A stretch of 64,000 bases of DNA from Thiobaca trueperi (GTDB lineage: Bacteria > Pseudomonadota > Gammaproteobacteria > Chromatiales > Chromatiaceae). This document shows positions 1 to 9,103 of this stretch, piece after piece (the first letter of the stretch is position 1; each line of letters begins with the position of its first letter). The stretch lies in NCBI RefSeq assembly GCF_004342175.1, contig NZ_SMAO01000007.1:124001-188000 (forward strand). The letters run 5' to 3'. Below the pieces are notes generated by a model. It made no database searches. It was given only the letters and a program-made list of their open reading frames with translations, and was not told the origin of the DNA. The position numbers and the translations under genes are program-made.

Positions 1-2
1 TC

Positions 3-1637
3 AGCGGGAATTTCAACCAGCTTGAAAGTCTGTTTGCCACCCGCAGCAGTTCGACCAACACGGCGGTCTCGGTGAATCCCGGCACCTTTGCCAATCGCGC
101 GGTCTCGGGCACGCACGATGTCGTCATCACCCGCGATCCGACGAAAGGGCAGGCGGTTGGCAATGCGATCACTCATCCATTGGCGACGGGTACGTCACTG
201 GTAGCCTCCGGGGAAAGCGGCGGCTACAGTTTCAAGCTCAACGTGGGCGGAACCCAGTCCGACACCATCGAACTGACCGGCAGTTATGGTTCAAGCGCTG
301 CCCTGGTTGCGGCGCTGCAAACGCAGATTGATGCCGATACCAGTCTGGCGGGAAAGGGTGTGACGGTCGGTTTCGATGCCGGTACCGGGCGTTTCAGCTT
401 TGCGAGTCAAACCAGTCCAACCGACCCGGTTACGTTCAGCGCGATCGGCAACCAGATGGGTGCGCTGGGGTTCACGCCGACTGCTGCCAGCCTCACTGCG
501 AACGACATGACGCTCGCGCTCGACCCGGACACAGGGGATTTCGTGACCCCGCTCGATACGTCCGCCCCCGGCGATTACAGCTTTAAAATCAATGTCAATG
601 GGGTCGGATCGGACCTGATCCAGCTCACTGGTACCTATGCCAACCCTCAGGCTCTGCGCAACGACCTGCAATCGTTGCTCGATAGCGATGCCGCGCTCAC
701 CGCCGACGGGGCGGGCGTGGATGTCAGCTTCAATGACCAGACCGGAAAATTCAGCTTCGTCTCGCGGCAGTCCGGCGAGGCGTCCGAGGTGAGCTTCACG
801 CAGGCCAGCCCCCAGATGGCCGAGCTTGGCATTGATAACAGCCTGACCGCAGCCGGCACCGGCCTGACGGCCATGACCCATTCATTCAGCACGCCGACGC
901 TAGTGACCTCCGGCCCGGGTCTGGATTACAGTTTCAAGATGAGTGTCGATGGGATCAAATCCGGTAGCATCACACTCACCGGCAGCTATGCCTCAGTCGA
1001 GGAACTGCGCGCCGATCTGCAATCACAGATCAATGGCGACGCCACGCTGAAAAAGGCGGGGGCGGCAGTGGATGTGAACATCAATACCGATCCCGATACC
1101 GGCGTCCAATCGTTCAGCTTCGTCTCGCGTGAGTATGGTTCGATCTCGAAGGTTAGCGTCACCGAGGCCAGCGCCGATATGGCCGCCCTGGGTATCGCAT
1201 CGTCGGGTCTGACCAGCACTGATGGTGTCGATGTGAAAGGCACCATCAACGGTCAGGAGGGTTTCGGTGCCGGCAATGTGCTGCTGCCCGCGCTCGACTC
1301 CGCTGCCTATGGCCTGAATCTGAGCGTCAGCGAGGGGGCGACAGCACAGGGCGCCTTCCAAATCAGCTTTTCGCGCGGCATTGCCGGTGAGCTATCCAAG
1401 CTGATCGATGATTTCCAGGGCGCAGCGGGCGTGTTCAAGACACGCGAGGACGGCATTCAGAAGCAGCTTGACGGGATCAAGGAAGAGGTCAGTCTGCTTG
1501 ATACCCGGATGGAAGGCATCTCCGCCCGTCTCACCGCCCAGTTCACCGCCATGGAACGTATCGTCAGCAGCCTCAAGGACACCGGCAGCCAGTTGGACGG
1601 CCTGAATGACCGGCTGCCGTTTACGGCCTCAAGCTAA
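3..1637 (+). CDS. fliD: Flagellar hook-associated protein 2 (filament cap), 5'-truncated by window edge
   Basis: C-terminal ~544 residues of FliD, the cap that helps flagellin assemble at the filament tip. The frame is open to the left edge, so the true start lies outside the window. The C-terminus has the family's coiled-coil tail (LIDDFQGAAGVFKTREDGI onward) and ends in a run typical of FliD. Before it are three tandem ~100-residue repeats. Each opens with YSFK(L/I/M) and closes with a (M)xxLG(F/I) element, like flagellin IN-type modules on the cap surface. Such copy-number variation is unusual, since most FliD proteins have fewer of these modules. The stop codon TAA falls inside a partial dispersed repeat. 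fliS and flaG, its usual neighbours, are 31 kb away at 33.1-33.8 kb. Identification rests on the C-terminus and repeats. Confidence 0.85.
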   Translation, partial: SGNFNQLESLFATRSSSTNTAVSVNPGTFANRAVSGTHDVVITRDPTKGQAVGNAITHPLATGTSLVASGESGGYSFKLNVGGTQSDTIELTGSYGSSAALVAALQTQIDADTSLAGKGVTVGFDAGTGRFSFASQTSPTDPVTFSAIGNQMGALGFTPTAASLTANDMTLALDPDTGDFVTPLDTSAPGDYSFKINVNGVGSDLIQLTGTYANPQALRNDLQSLLDSDAALTADGAGVDVSFNDQTGKFSFVSRQSGEASEVSFTQASPQMAELGIDNSLTAAGTGLTAMTHSFSTPTLVTSGPGLDYSFKMSVDGIKSGSITLTGSYASVEELRADLQSQINGDATLKKAGAAVDVNINTDPDTGVQSFSFVSREYGSISKVSVTEASADMAALGIASSGLTSTDGVDVKGTINGQEGFGAGNVLLPALDSAAYGLNLSVSEGATAQGAFQISFSRGIAGELSKLIDDFQGAAGVFKTREDGIQKQLDGIKEEVSLLDTRMEGISARLTAQFTAMERIVSSLKDTGSQLDGLNDRLPFTASS

Positions 1638-1671
1638 ACCGCATCCAGCGCGAGATGCTGAGTTTTGAGTG
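1634..1671 (+). repeat. Partial copy of 87-bp inverted-end repeat
   Basis: Starts CTAAACCGCATCCAGCGCGA and matches the left ~38 bases of the elements at 3723-3809 (reverse orientation) and 56523-56608. The other end is missing. The TAA is the fliD stop codon. The rest of the gap to lnt shows no other clear element. Confidence 0.6.
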
Positions 1672-1787
1672 ACTTCGACGTTTGGCGCATCAATGACCAT
1701 GATGGCGATGCCTGACTGAACATTTGACCCCAGGGGTCGCGACTGCTAGAAACAGCGGCGTTTCCAGTCAAACCCCTGGCGGTTTCC

Positions 1788-3299
1788 ATGCAGCCTCTGC
1801 TTCACTCGCGTCTTGCTCCGATTCTCCCCGCGTTGTTTGCCCTCGGCAGCGGTGCGCTGCTTGTCCTCGGTTTTGCGCCTTTCTCATTCTTTCCGCTCGC
1901 CGTTCTCGCGCTGCTGGGATTTTTCCACAGTCTGACGGGCGCGACACCGCGCGCCGGTTTCTGGCGTGGCTGGCTGTTCGGTGTGGGCCTGCTGGGTTTC
2001 GGGGTCTTCTGGATCCGTATCAGCCTCAATGAGTTCGGCAACATGGATGCCTGGGTCGCCCATCTGCTGACGGCGCTCTTCATCGGGGCGATGGCGCTCT
2101 ATTACGGCCTGGCCGGCTGGCTGATCTGCCGTCTGGATGGCGGTTCGGTCTGGGTTGGGCCGCTGCTTCTGCTGCCGGGCGTTTATGTGCTGCTCGAATG
2201 GCTGCGCGGCTGGCTCTTCACCGGCTTTCCCTGGCTCAATCTCGGTTACACCCAGATCGAGGGGCCGCTCGCCGGTTATGCGCCGGTCGCGGGGGTCTAT
2301 GGCGTCAGTCTGCTGGTCGCGCTCTCCGGCGGTCTGCTGTGGGGGCTGATCCGCTGGCCGGGTCGCGCCCGTCTGGCGACGGGATCCTTTCTGGCGGCGA
2401 TCTGGCTCGGCGGCGTCGGTCTACAGCAGGTCGAATGGACCGAGCCTTCTGGCCCGGCATTCAAGGCCAGCGTGGTTCAGGCCAATATCCCGCAGGCGGT
2501 CAAATGGGCGCCGGACGCCGGGGTCATGATCGCGCAGGCCTATCTGGAGCTCACCCTGGATCATCTCGACTCGGATCTGATCGTCTGGCCGGAGACCGCA
2601 CTGCCTGATTTTCTGCATCAGGTTCGCGCTCCGCTGCTGACGCCCCTGGCCGAACGCGCCCGCGCCGAGGGCACTGAAATCGTGCTCGGCATTCCGGTGA
2701 TGGAGGAGACCGGACGCTATTACAACGGCCTCCTCAGCATCGGCAGTCGCGAGGATCTCTATGCCAAGCGCCACCTGGTGCCTTTCGGCGAATTCATGCC
2801 CTTCAAATCCTGGCTTGGCCCGCTGGTGCAACTCTTCGAGGTGCCCATGTCGGATTTCAGTCGCGGCGACAAGACGCGCCCCCTGCTGGTGGTGGGCCAA
2901 TATCTGGCCGGTGCGTCCATCTGTTATGAGGACGCCTTTCCGACCGAGGTCGTGCAGGCGCTGCCCGAGGCGCAGTTTCTGATCAATGTCAGCAACGATG
3001 CCTGGTTTGGTGATTCGCTCGCCCCGCATCAGCATCTGGAGATTGCCCGTATGCGCGCGCTGGAGACCGGGCGTTTTCTGCTGCGCGCGACCAATACCGG
3101 GATCTCGGCCATCGTCGATGAGCGGGGTCGGACGATGGCTTCCGTGCCCTCATTCGTGCGCGGTGGCGCGACCGCCGAGGTGCAGCCCCGCGTTGGCGCG
3201 ACGCCCTTTGTCCGGTTTCACAACTGGCTGGCCATCGGGTTGGCGTTGACGATGATCGTGCTTGGTTTGCTGGTCAGGCGATTAGGCCAGGGTCGATAA
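1788..3299 (+). CDS. lnt: Apolipoprotein N-acyltransferase
   Basis: Inner-membrane enzyme that adds the third acyl chain to the N-terminal cysteine of lipoproteins, using phospholipid as donor. The protein has 503 residues, the usual length. The first ~215 residues are a run of hydrophobic segments. A periplasmic nitrilase-fold domain follows, with the catalytic triad visible: Glu269 in VWPETALPD, Lys327 in LYAKRHLVPFGEFMPF and Cys379 in GASICYEDAFP. A final transmembrane helix lies near 480-498. The ATG start is preceded by a weak ribosome binding site. In E. coli lnt is next to ybeX/corC, but here it follows fliD. It supports the lipoproteins in this window (28499 and LpoA). The call is secure. 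Confidence 0.95.
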   Translation: MQPLLHSRLAPILPALFALGSGALLVLGFAPFSFFPLAVLALLGFFHSLTGATPRAGFWRGWLFGVGLLGFGVFWIRISLNEFGNMDAWVAHLLTALFIGAMALYYGLAGWLICRLDGGSVWVGPLLLLPGVYVLLEWLRGWLFTGFPWLNLGYTQIEGPLAGYAPVAGVYGVSLLVALSGGLLWGLIRWPGRARLATGSFLAAIWLGGVGLQQVEWTEPSGPAFKASVVQANIPQAVKWAPDAGVMIAQAYLELTLDHLDSDLIVWPETALPDFLHQVRAPLLTPLAERARAEGTEIVLGIPVMEETGRYYNGLLSIGSREDLYAKRHLVPFGEFMPFKSWLGPLVQLFEVPMSDFSRGDKTRPLLVVGQYLAGASICYEDAFPTEVVQALPEAQFLINVSNDAWFGDSLAPHQHLEIARMRALETGRFLLRATNTGISAIVDERGRTMASVPSFVRGGATAEVQPRVGATPFVRFHNWLAIGLALTMIVLGLLVRRLGQGR

Positions 3300-3722
3300 G
3301 CACGCTTACGCTGCCGGCCATGGAGAGCGAAGCGAAGGCCGGTAGTCCCGGGTAGGCGTAGAGCGCGGGCGTAGCGCCGGAGTCGCGTAGGGGCCAGCGG
3401 TCCCGAAGCGGCGAAGGCGATATGCAAGCGCCTCCGAGACGCCGTCGAGTCATTCGTCGTAGGGCCGGTGCGCAGCCCAAGCGCGCCCGTTGGGCGCTGC
3501 TTGTGGCGGAGCGGCGGCCCGGAGCGGGACGAGCCCGGGCCAAAAAGTTGTCACGTCGCGAGGGCGTAAGGGCGACTCGGAGTCCCGTTACGCATCCTGA
3601 GCGGCGTTGACACCCCGGAACCGCGCCCAGCGCAGTATGCGATGTTTTGGGTTGGATCGATCTTGACAGTATCGACGACTGTGTGTGCCGGCTCGGATTA
3701 AGATATTGAAAAATATAAAATC
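3300..3722. other. Non-coding GC-rich, hairpin-rich stretch
   Basis: No supportable gene. Bases 3300-3600 are strongly GC-rich and built of recurring GAAG/GTAG-type blocks (GCGAAGCGAAGG, GTAGGCGTAG, GCGTAGCGCC, GAAGCGGCGAAGG), with short palindromes such as CCGGCC/GGCCGG. Open frames through it are Arg/Pro-rich low-complexity shadows. Bases 3610-3722 are more AT-rich. It looks like degraded dispersed repeat material. Confidence 0.5.
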
Positions 3723-3809
3723 TTAAACCGCGTCTCCACTGAGGTCGGTGACATCCGCAGGGCTGAACACAAGCTGAAAATGATGCCTGTCGCGCTGGAC
3801 GCGGTTTAA
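3723..3809 (-). repeat. 87-bp repeat with perfect 12-bp inverted ends
   Basis: TTAAACCGCGTC (3723-3734) and its exact complement GACGCGGTTTAA (3798-3809) bound an 87-bp element. Read on the minus strand it aligns along its length with the element at 56523-56608. The right end contains the draT stop codon. There is no room for a transposase, so it would be a MITE-like or REP-like non-autonomous repeat or a terminator-like structure. Confidence 0.75.
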
Positions 3810-4663
3810 ATCGTACTGATCTCAACCTCATACACCCCGCCGATCACGACATACTCATCCTCGCCTCTGAGCATGCCCGGCAGCAGGCGGTTATAGAAAA
3901 AGACCTTGGGCAGCGGAGCCCGGGTCATGAGGATGTAATCGCCGAATTCGTCCGCCCGCTCGCGGTGGCTGGTGAAGCTGTTGAGGTTGTTGAAGAGCAC
4001 CCGGTAGCGCCCGGCGCCACAGGTTCCCAGGATTTCGTGATCATCGATGCGGTTGATGCCGCGATAGAGTCTGAGATGGCTGGCCGCAGACTGTTCGCGC
4101 CGCAGTTCGTACTGGCAATAGGTATAGAGCAGGTCGAGCTGCGCCTCCAGTGCATTGGTCGCATAGAGACCCCGCGCGCCTTCAAGCAGATAACGCTGGT
4201 AGGCATCGCCGCTGTGATCGAGCAGTGAGCCGGCGTGATGACGCGCCAGCAGACCGAAGCGGCTCTCGACCCAACGTTTGAGCACCGCCCCCTCGCGTCC
4301 ATCCGAATCGAATGACCAGCCGCGCACCAGACGCAGATAGTTGGCGTTGACCCGCGACTTGCGCTGGCGTCCCGGCATCAGTCCGGCCTCTTCCGGTTCC
4401 TCCAGCAGAAAACGCACCGTCATGTAATCCATGAAACGCTGCGCGCGCGTCGGCTGATCGGGCAGTGAGTCCAGGGTGGTGAAGAGCCCGGCATGAAAGT
4501 CGCGAATGCCGTCGATTTCCAGTGCGACCGGATGCTGCTGATAGGTCAGACTGCCCAGGATCACGGCGGGCAGGTTGCAGCGATTCATTGGCAACCGCGC
4601 ACAGGCGGGGAGGGTGGGTGTCGGGTGTCGCTCGGTTTGTGCGATTTGTCGGTTGTTGTCCAT
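3806..4663 (-). CDS. draT: NAD+--dinitrogen-reductase ADP-ribosyltransferase (DraT)
   Basis: Transfers ADP-ribose from NAD+ to an arginine of the nitrogenase Fe protein, switching it off in response to ammonium or darkness. The 285 residues match the family's size. The N-terminal block LPMNRCNLPAVILGSLTYQQ and the later LYTYCQYELRR and LRLYRGIN blocks read as DraT. The ATG at 4663 is preferred over a TTG 13 codons upstream because that extension would run across the palindrome in the nifH-draT control region. It is divergent from nifH, whose product carries the target Arg101. The reversing hydrolase gene draG, often downstream of draT, is absent: lnt and fliD lie on that side. The stop codon is inside the 87-bp repeat. 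The family call is from memory of conserved blocks. Confidence 0.88.
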   Translation of the reverse strand: MDNNRQIAQTERHPTPTLPACARLPMNRCNLPAVILGSLTYQQHPVALEIDGIRDFHAGLFTTLDSLPDQPTRAQRFMDYMTVRFLLEEPEEAGLMPGRQRKSRVNANYLRLVRGWSFDSDGREGAVLKRWVESRFGLLARHHAGSLLDHSGDAYQRYLLEGARGLYATNALEAQLDLLYTYCQYELRREQSAASHLRLYRGINRIDDHEILGTCGAGRYRVLFNNLNSFTSHRERADEFGDYILMTRAPLPKVFFYNRLLPGMLRGEDEYVVIGGVYEVEISTI

Positions 4664-4679
4664 GCAGACCCTGCGGCTT

Positions 4680-4695
4680 TGTCGCGGATGCGACC
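4680..4695 (+). promoter_or_regulatory. Possible NifA upstream activator site
   Basis: TGT-N10-ACC, one base off the NifA consensus TGT-N10-ACA, with an internal GTCGC/GCGAC palindrome. It lies about 75 bp upstream of the nifH -24 element, the distance expected for a NifA site. No exact TGT-N10-ACA is present between 4560 and 4770. Confidence 0.4.
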
Positions 4696-4697
4696 AG

Positions 4698-4720
4698 ATC
4701 AAATGACGCTGTCATTTGAT
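4698..4720. promoter_or_regulatory. Perfect 10-bp palindrome between draT and nifH
   Basis: ATCAAATGAC - GCT - GTCATTTGAT is an exact inverted repeat with a 3-base centre. It lies 35 bp upstream of the draT start and about 50 bp upstream of the nifH -24 box, directly beside the possible NifA site. It could bind a dimeric regulator of either gene. It does not match NifA, Fnr or NtrC consensus sequences that I know. Confidence 0.5.
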
Positions 4721-4740
4721 TGGGTTTATTTTTATTTTTT

Positions 4741-4753
4741 AATCAGTCAGTTA
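4741..4753 (+). promoter_or_regulatory. IHF binding site (exact consensus match)
   Basis: AATCAGTCAGTTA fits WATCARNNNNTTR at every position and follows an AT-rich tract. It lies between the possible NifA site and the -24/-12 promoter, where IHF bends DNA to bring NifA to sigma54 polymerase. Confidence 0.65.
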
Positions 4754-4769
4754 GGTCTGATTTAAAAAC

Positions 4770-4784
4770 TGGCACGGGGGTTGC
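4770..4784 (+). promoter_or_regulatory. Sigma54 (-24/-12) promoter of nifH
   Basis: TGGCACGGGGGTTGC matches the sigma54 consensus TGGCAC-N5-TTGC, with the invariant GG (4771-4772) and GC (4783-4784) correctly spaced. Transcription should begin near 4796, about 55 bases before the nifH ATG. Confidence 0.92.
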
Positions 4785-4805
4785 TTTATTACTGTCGTCG
4801 AGTGA

Positions 4806-5732
<927 letters not shown>

Positions 5733-5818
5733 GCAGTTGGCAGTTGGCAGAAAACCATGTGGTTCTGTTTCAGCGCGTCAAGCTCAAATCTGACGACTGA
5801 CGACTGACGACTGACGAC
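5733..5818 (+). repeat. Short tandem repeats in the nifH-nifD spacer
   Basis: GCAGTTG occurs twice just after the nifH stop (5733-5746), and the heptamer TGACGAC is repeated four times without error at 5791-5818. An imperfect hairpin (CAGAAAACCA/TGGTTCTG) lies between them. Such arrays vary in copy number between strains. Confidence 0.7.
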
Positions 5819-5865
5819 TCAAGTTACCGAAAACACGCAAGTCAGAAAATTCTGATGCCGGGAGT

Positions 5866-5879
5866 CCGCAAATTGGCGG
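5866..5879 (+). promoter_or_regulatory. Stem-loop CCGC-N6-GCGG before the nifD ribosome binding site
   Basis: CCGC-AAATTG-GCGG is followed by CACGGCAGGAGCA and the nifD ATG 19 bases later. Nearly the same sequence precedes nifK at 7491-7504, suggesting a conserved mRNA element that affects processing, stability or initiation. Confidence 0.55.
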
Positions 5880-5898
5880 CACGGCAGGAGCAAAGGTC

Positions 5899-7389
5899 AT
5901 GACAGCATTGACTCGTGAAGAGACCCAGGCCCTCATCCAGGAGGTGCTTGAGGTCTACCCGGACAAGGCCAAGAAGGATCGCGCCAAGCATCTGGCCGTC
6001 AACGATCCTTCGGTGGAACAGTCCAAGAAGTGCATCACCTCCAACCGCAAGTCGCTGCCTGGCGTCATGACCATCCGTGGTTGCGCCTATGCCGGCTCCA
6101 AGGGTGTGGTCTGGGGTCCGATCAAGGACATGATCCATATCTCGCACGGTCCGGTCGGCTGCGGCGCCTATTCGCGTGCCGGTCGCCGCAACTATTACGT
6201 TGGTCATACCGGCGTCAATACCTTCGGCACCATGAACTTCACCTCGGATTTCCAGGAGAAGGACATCGTCTTCGGCGGCGACAAGAAGCTCGCCAAGCTG
6301 ATCGACGAGATCAATGAGCTGTTCCCCCTGGTCAAAGGGATCAGCGTGCAGTCCGAGTGTCCGATCGGTCTGATCGGCGACGACATCGAGGCGGTGTCCA
6401 AGAAGAAGGGCAAGGAACTCGACAAGCCGATCGTGCCGGTACGCTGCGAAGGCTTCCGGGGTGTGTCCCAGTCGCTGGGTCACCACATCGCCAACGACGC
6501 CATCCGCGACTGGGTCATCGGCAACCGCGATGGTGATCCGACCTTCCAGACCACGCCTTACGATGTGGCCGTGATCGGCGACTACAACATCGGTGGCGAC
6601 GCCTGGGCCTCACGCATCCTGCTTGAGGAAATGGGTCTGCGCGTGGTGGCTCAGTGGTCCGGCGACGGCACCCTGGCCGAGATGGAACTGACCCCCAAGG
6701 TCAAGCTCAACCTCATCCACTGCTACCGCTCGATGAACTACATCAGCCGCTTCATGGAAGAGAAGTACGGGATTCCGTGGATGGAATACAACTTCTTCGG
6801 CCCGACCAAGATCGCTGAGTCGCTGCGCAAGATCGCCGCCTTCTTCGACGAGACCATCCAGGCCAATGCCGAGAAGGTCATCGCCAAATACGAGGCCGAA
6901 TACAGCGCCATCATCGCCAAGTACCGTCCGCGTCTGGAAGGCAAGCGGGTCATGCTGTACGTCGGCGGTCTGCGTCCGCGCCACGTGGTCGGCGCCTACG
7001 AAGACCTGGGGATGGAAGTGGTCGGCACCGGCTATGAGTTCGCCCACAACGACGACTACGACCGCACCATGAAGGAAATGGGCGAGGCCACGCTGCTCTA
7101 TGACGATGTCACCGGCTACGAGTTCGAGGAATTCGTCAAGCGGGTCAAGCCTGACCTCATCGGCTCCGGCGTCAAGGAGAAGTACATCTTCCAGAAGATG
7201 GGCGTGCCCTTCCGTCAGATGCACTCCTGGGATTACTCGGGTCCGTACCACGGCTATGACGGCTTTGCCATCTTCGCCCGCGATATGGACATGACCGTCA
7301 ACAATCCCTGCTGGAACAGCATGCAGGCGCCCTGGCTCAAGCCCGCTGAGGGTGAGACCGAGGTCAAGAAGCTGGCCGCCAGCGCCTGA
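5899..7389 (+). CDS. nifD: Nitrogenase molybdenum-iron protein alpha chain
   Basis: Alpha subunit of dinitrogenase, which holds FeMo-co and half of each P-cluster. The 496 residues are normal length. P-cluster ligands Cys62 (RGCAYAG), Cys88 (GPVGCGA) and Cys154 ([12 protein letters not shown]) are present. FeMo-co ligands Cys275 (IHCYRSMN) and His442 ([13 protein letters not shown]) are also present, as is the His195-type segment [10 protein letters not shown]. The ribosome binding site AGGAG is about nine bases before the ATG. Transcribed with nifH across a 166-base spacer that holds tandem repeats and a stem-loop. All key residues are intact, so the enzyme is expected to be active. Confidence 0.99.
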   Translation: MTALTREETQALIQEVLEVYPDKAKKDRAKHLAVNDPSVEQSKKCITSNRKSLPGVMTIRGCAYAGSKGVVWGPIKDMIHISHGPVGCGAYSRAGRRNYYVGHTGVNTFGTMNFTSDFQEKDIVFGGDKKLAKLIDEINELFPLVKGISVQSECPIGLIGDDIEAVSKKKGKELDKPIVPVRCEGFRGVSQSLGHHIANDAIRDWVIGNRDGDPTFQTTPYDVAVIGDYNIGGDAWASRILLEEMGLRVVAQWSGDGTLAEMELTPKVKLNLIHCYRSMNYISRFMEEKYGIPWMEYNFFGPTKIAESLRKIAAFFDETIQANAEKVIAKYEAEYSAIIAKYRPRLEGKRVMLYVGGLRPRHVVGAYEDLGMEVVGTGYEFAHNDDYDRTMKEMGEATLLYDDVTGYEFEEFVKRVKPDLIGSGVKEKYIFQKMGVPFRQMHSWDYSGPYHGYDGFAIFARDMDMTVNNPCWNSMQAPWLKPAEGETEVKKLAASA

Positions 7390-7404
7390 TTGACCTAGCC
7401 ACCA

Positions 7405-7463
7405 GCTTCCAGCCGCCAGACTCCAGCGTATCTTGCTGGTCCTGAAGGCTGGTCGCTGGAAGC
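7405..7463 (+). promoter_or_regulatory. Inverted repeat in the nifD-nifK spacer
   Basis: GCTTCCAGC (7405-7413) pairs exactly with GCTGGAAGC (7455-7463), with inner CCAGC/GCTGG complementarity. It could form an mRNA hairpin between nifD and nifK. No T-run follows, so it is probably not a terminator. Confidence 0.5.
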
Positions 7464-7490
7464 CCCGATGAACCCTTTGCATGTCGTCGT

Positions 7491-7504
7491 CCGCAGATTA
7501 GCGG
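7491..7504 (+). promoter_or_regulatory. Stem-loop CCGC-N6-GCGG before the nifK ribosome binding site
   Basis: CCGC-AGATTA-GCGG followed by CGCGGCAGGAGCA. It is a near copy of the nifD leader at 5866-5890. The shared block spans about 27 bases and ends at the Shine-Dalgarno. Confidence 0.55.
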
Positions 7505-7522
7505 CGCGGCAGGAGCACACTC

Positions 7523-9094
7523 ATGAGCCAGACAGTCGATAAGATCAAACCCTGCTACCCGCTGTTCGGCGATGCCGACTATGTCGAGAACCTCGCCAAC
7601 AAGCGGGCGACAGTCGAGGAAGCGCCGCCCATCGATAAGATCGAAGAGGTCTTTCAGTGGACGACGACCAAGGAATACCAGGAGCTGAACTTCAAGCGCG
7701 AAGCCCTGACCATCAACCCGGCCAAGGCCTGTCAGCCGCTCGGCGCGGTGCTCTGCGCACTGGGCTTCGAGAAGACCCTGCCTTATGTCCATGGTTCGCA
7801 GGGCTGTGTGGCTTACTTCCGCACCTATTTCAACCGTCATTTCAAGGAGCCGGTTGCCTGTGTCTCCGACTCCATGACCGAAGACGCGGCCGTCTTCGGC
7901 GGCCAGAAAAACATGTTCGACGGTCTGGAGAACGCCAAGGCGCTCTACAAGCCCGAGTGCATCGCGGTCAGCACCACCTGCATGGCCGAGGTCATCGGTG
8001 ACGACCTCAATGCCTTCATCGGCAATGCCCGCAAGGAAGGGTACATCCCGGAAGAATTCCCGGTCCCCTTTGCGCACACCCCGAGCTTCGTCGGCAGCCA
8101 CACCACCGGCTGGGACAACATGTTCGAGGGCTTCCAACGGCATTTCACGCTGAATTACATGGAAGACAAGGTCGTCGGTTCCAACGGCAAGATCAACATC
8201 GTGCCCGGCTTCGAGACCTATCTCGGCAACTACCGCGTCATCCATCGCATGATGAATGAAATGGGCGTCGGCTACAGCCTGCTGTGCGATCCGACCGAGG
8301 TGCTGGATACCCCGGCCGATGGCGAATACCGCATGTATGCTGGCGGCACCCCGCTCGCCGAGATGAAGGATGCGCCGAACGCCATCGACACGCTCCTGCT
8401 GCAACCCTGGCAGTTGCCCAAGACCAAGAAGTTTGCCGAGATCACCTGGAAGCAGCCGGTCAACCACATCAACATCCCCATGGGGCTGGAGTGGACCGAC
8501 GAGTTCCTGATGAAGGTCTCCGAACTGACCGGCAAGGAGATCCCGGCGTCGCTGGCCAAGGAGCGCGGGCGTCTGGTCGACATGATGACCGACAGCCACA
8601 CCTGGCTGCACGGCAAGAAGTTCGCGCTCTATGGCGATGCCGATTATGTTCTGGGCATGGTCAAGTTCCTGCTGGAGCTGGGCGCCGAGCCGACCCACAT
8701 CCTCTGCAACAGCGCCAACAAACGCTGGAAGAAAGAGGTTGAAAAGGTGCTGGCGTCCTCGCCCTACGGCGCTGGCGGTCAGGTCCATATCGGCTGCGAC
8801 CTCTGGCACATGCGCTCGCTGTGCTTCACCGACAAGCCGGATTTCCTGATCGGCAACAGCTACGGCAAGTTCATCCAGCGCGACACCCTGCACAAGGGCA
8901 AGGAATTCGAGGTGCCGCTGATCCGCATCGGCTTCCCGATCTTCGACCGTCATCACCTGCATCGGATGACGACCCTGGGTTACGAGGGCGCTATGTACAT
9001 CCTCACCACCCTGGTCAATGCGATACTGGAGCGTCTGGACGACGAGACCCGCGAGATGGGCGTGACCGACTACAACTACGACCTGGTTCGCTAA
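7523..9094 (+). CDS. nifK: Nitrogenase molybdenum-iron protein beta chain
   Basis: Beta subunit of dinitrogenase, which completes the P-cluster and forms the alpha2beta2 tetramer. The 523 residues match the long NifK form that carries an N-terminal extension. P-cluster cysteines are visible at Cys70 (PAKACQPLGA), Cys95 (GSQGCVAYFR) and Cys153 (STTCMAEVIGDD). The start ATG follows AGGAG by seven bases. After the stop is a 12-bp GC-rich hairpin that may reduce read-through into nifT. Secure. Confidence 0.99.
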   Translation: MSQTVDKIKPCYPLFGDADYVENLANKRATVEEAPPIDKIEEVFQWTTTKEYQELNFKREALTINPAKACQPLGAVLCALGFEKTLPYVHGSQGCVAYFRTYFNRHFKEPVACVSDSMTEDAAVFGGQKNMFDGLENAKALYKPECIAVSTTCMAEVIGDDLNAFIGNARKEGYIPEEFPVPFAHTPSFVGSHTTGWDNMFEGFQRHFTLNYMEDKVVGSNGKINIVPGFETYLGNYRVIHRMMNEMGVGYSLLCDPTEVLDTPADGEYRMYAGGTPLAEMKDAPNAIDTLLLQPWQLPKTKKFAEITWKQPVNHINIPMGLEWTDEFLMKVSELTGKEIPASLAKERGRLVDMMTDSHTWLHGKKFALYGDADYVLGMVKFLLELGAEPTHILCNSANKRWKKEVEKVLASSPYGAGGQVHIGCDLWHMRSLCFTDKPDFLIGNSYGKFIQRDTLHKGKEFEVPLIRIGFPIFDRHHLHRMTTLGYEGAMYILTTLVNAILERLDDETREMGVTDYNYDLVR

Positions 9095-9103
9095 TCTGAA
9101 ATC

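Noticed and set aside
3422-3610. 62-codon Arg-rich frame in the GC-rich spacer after lnt
   Set aside because: Low-complexity composition, no ribosome binding site, and it lies in repeat-like sequence.
4664-4702. TTG start that would extend DraT by 13 residues
   Set aside because: It would run through the exact palindrome and possible NifA site in the control region, while ATG 4663 gives the usual family length.
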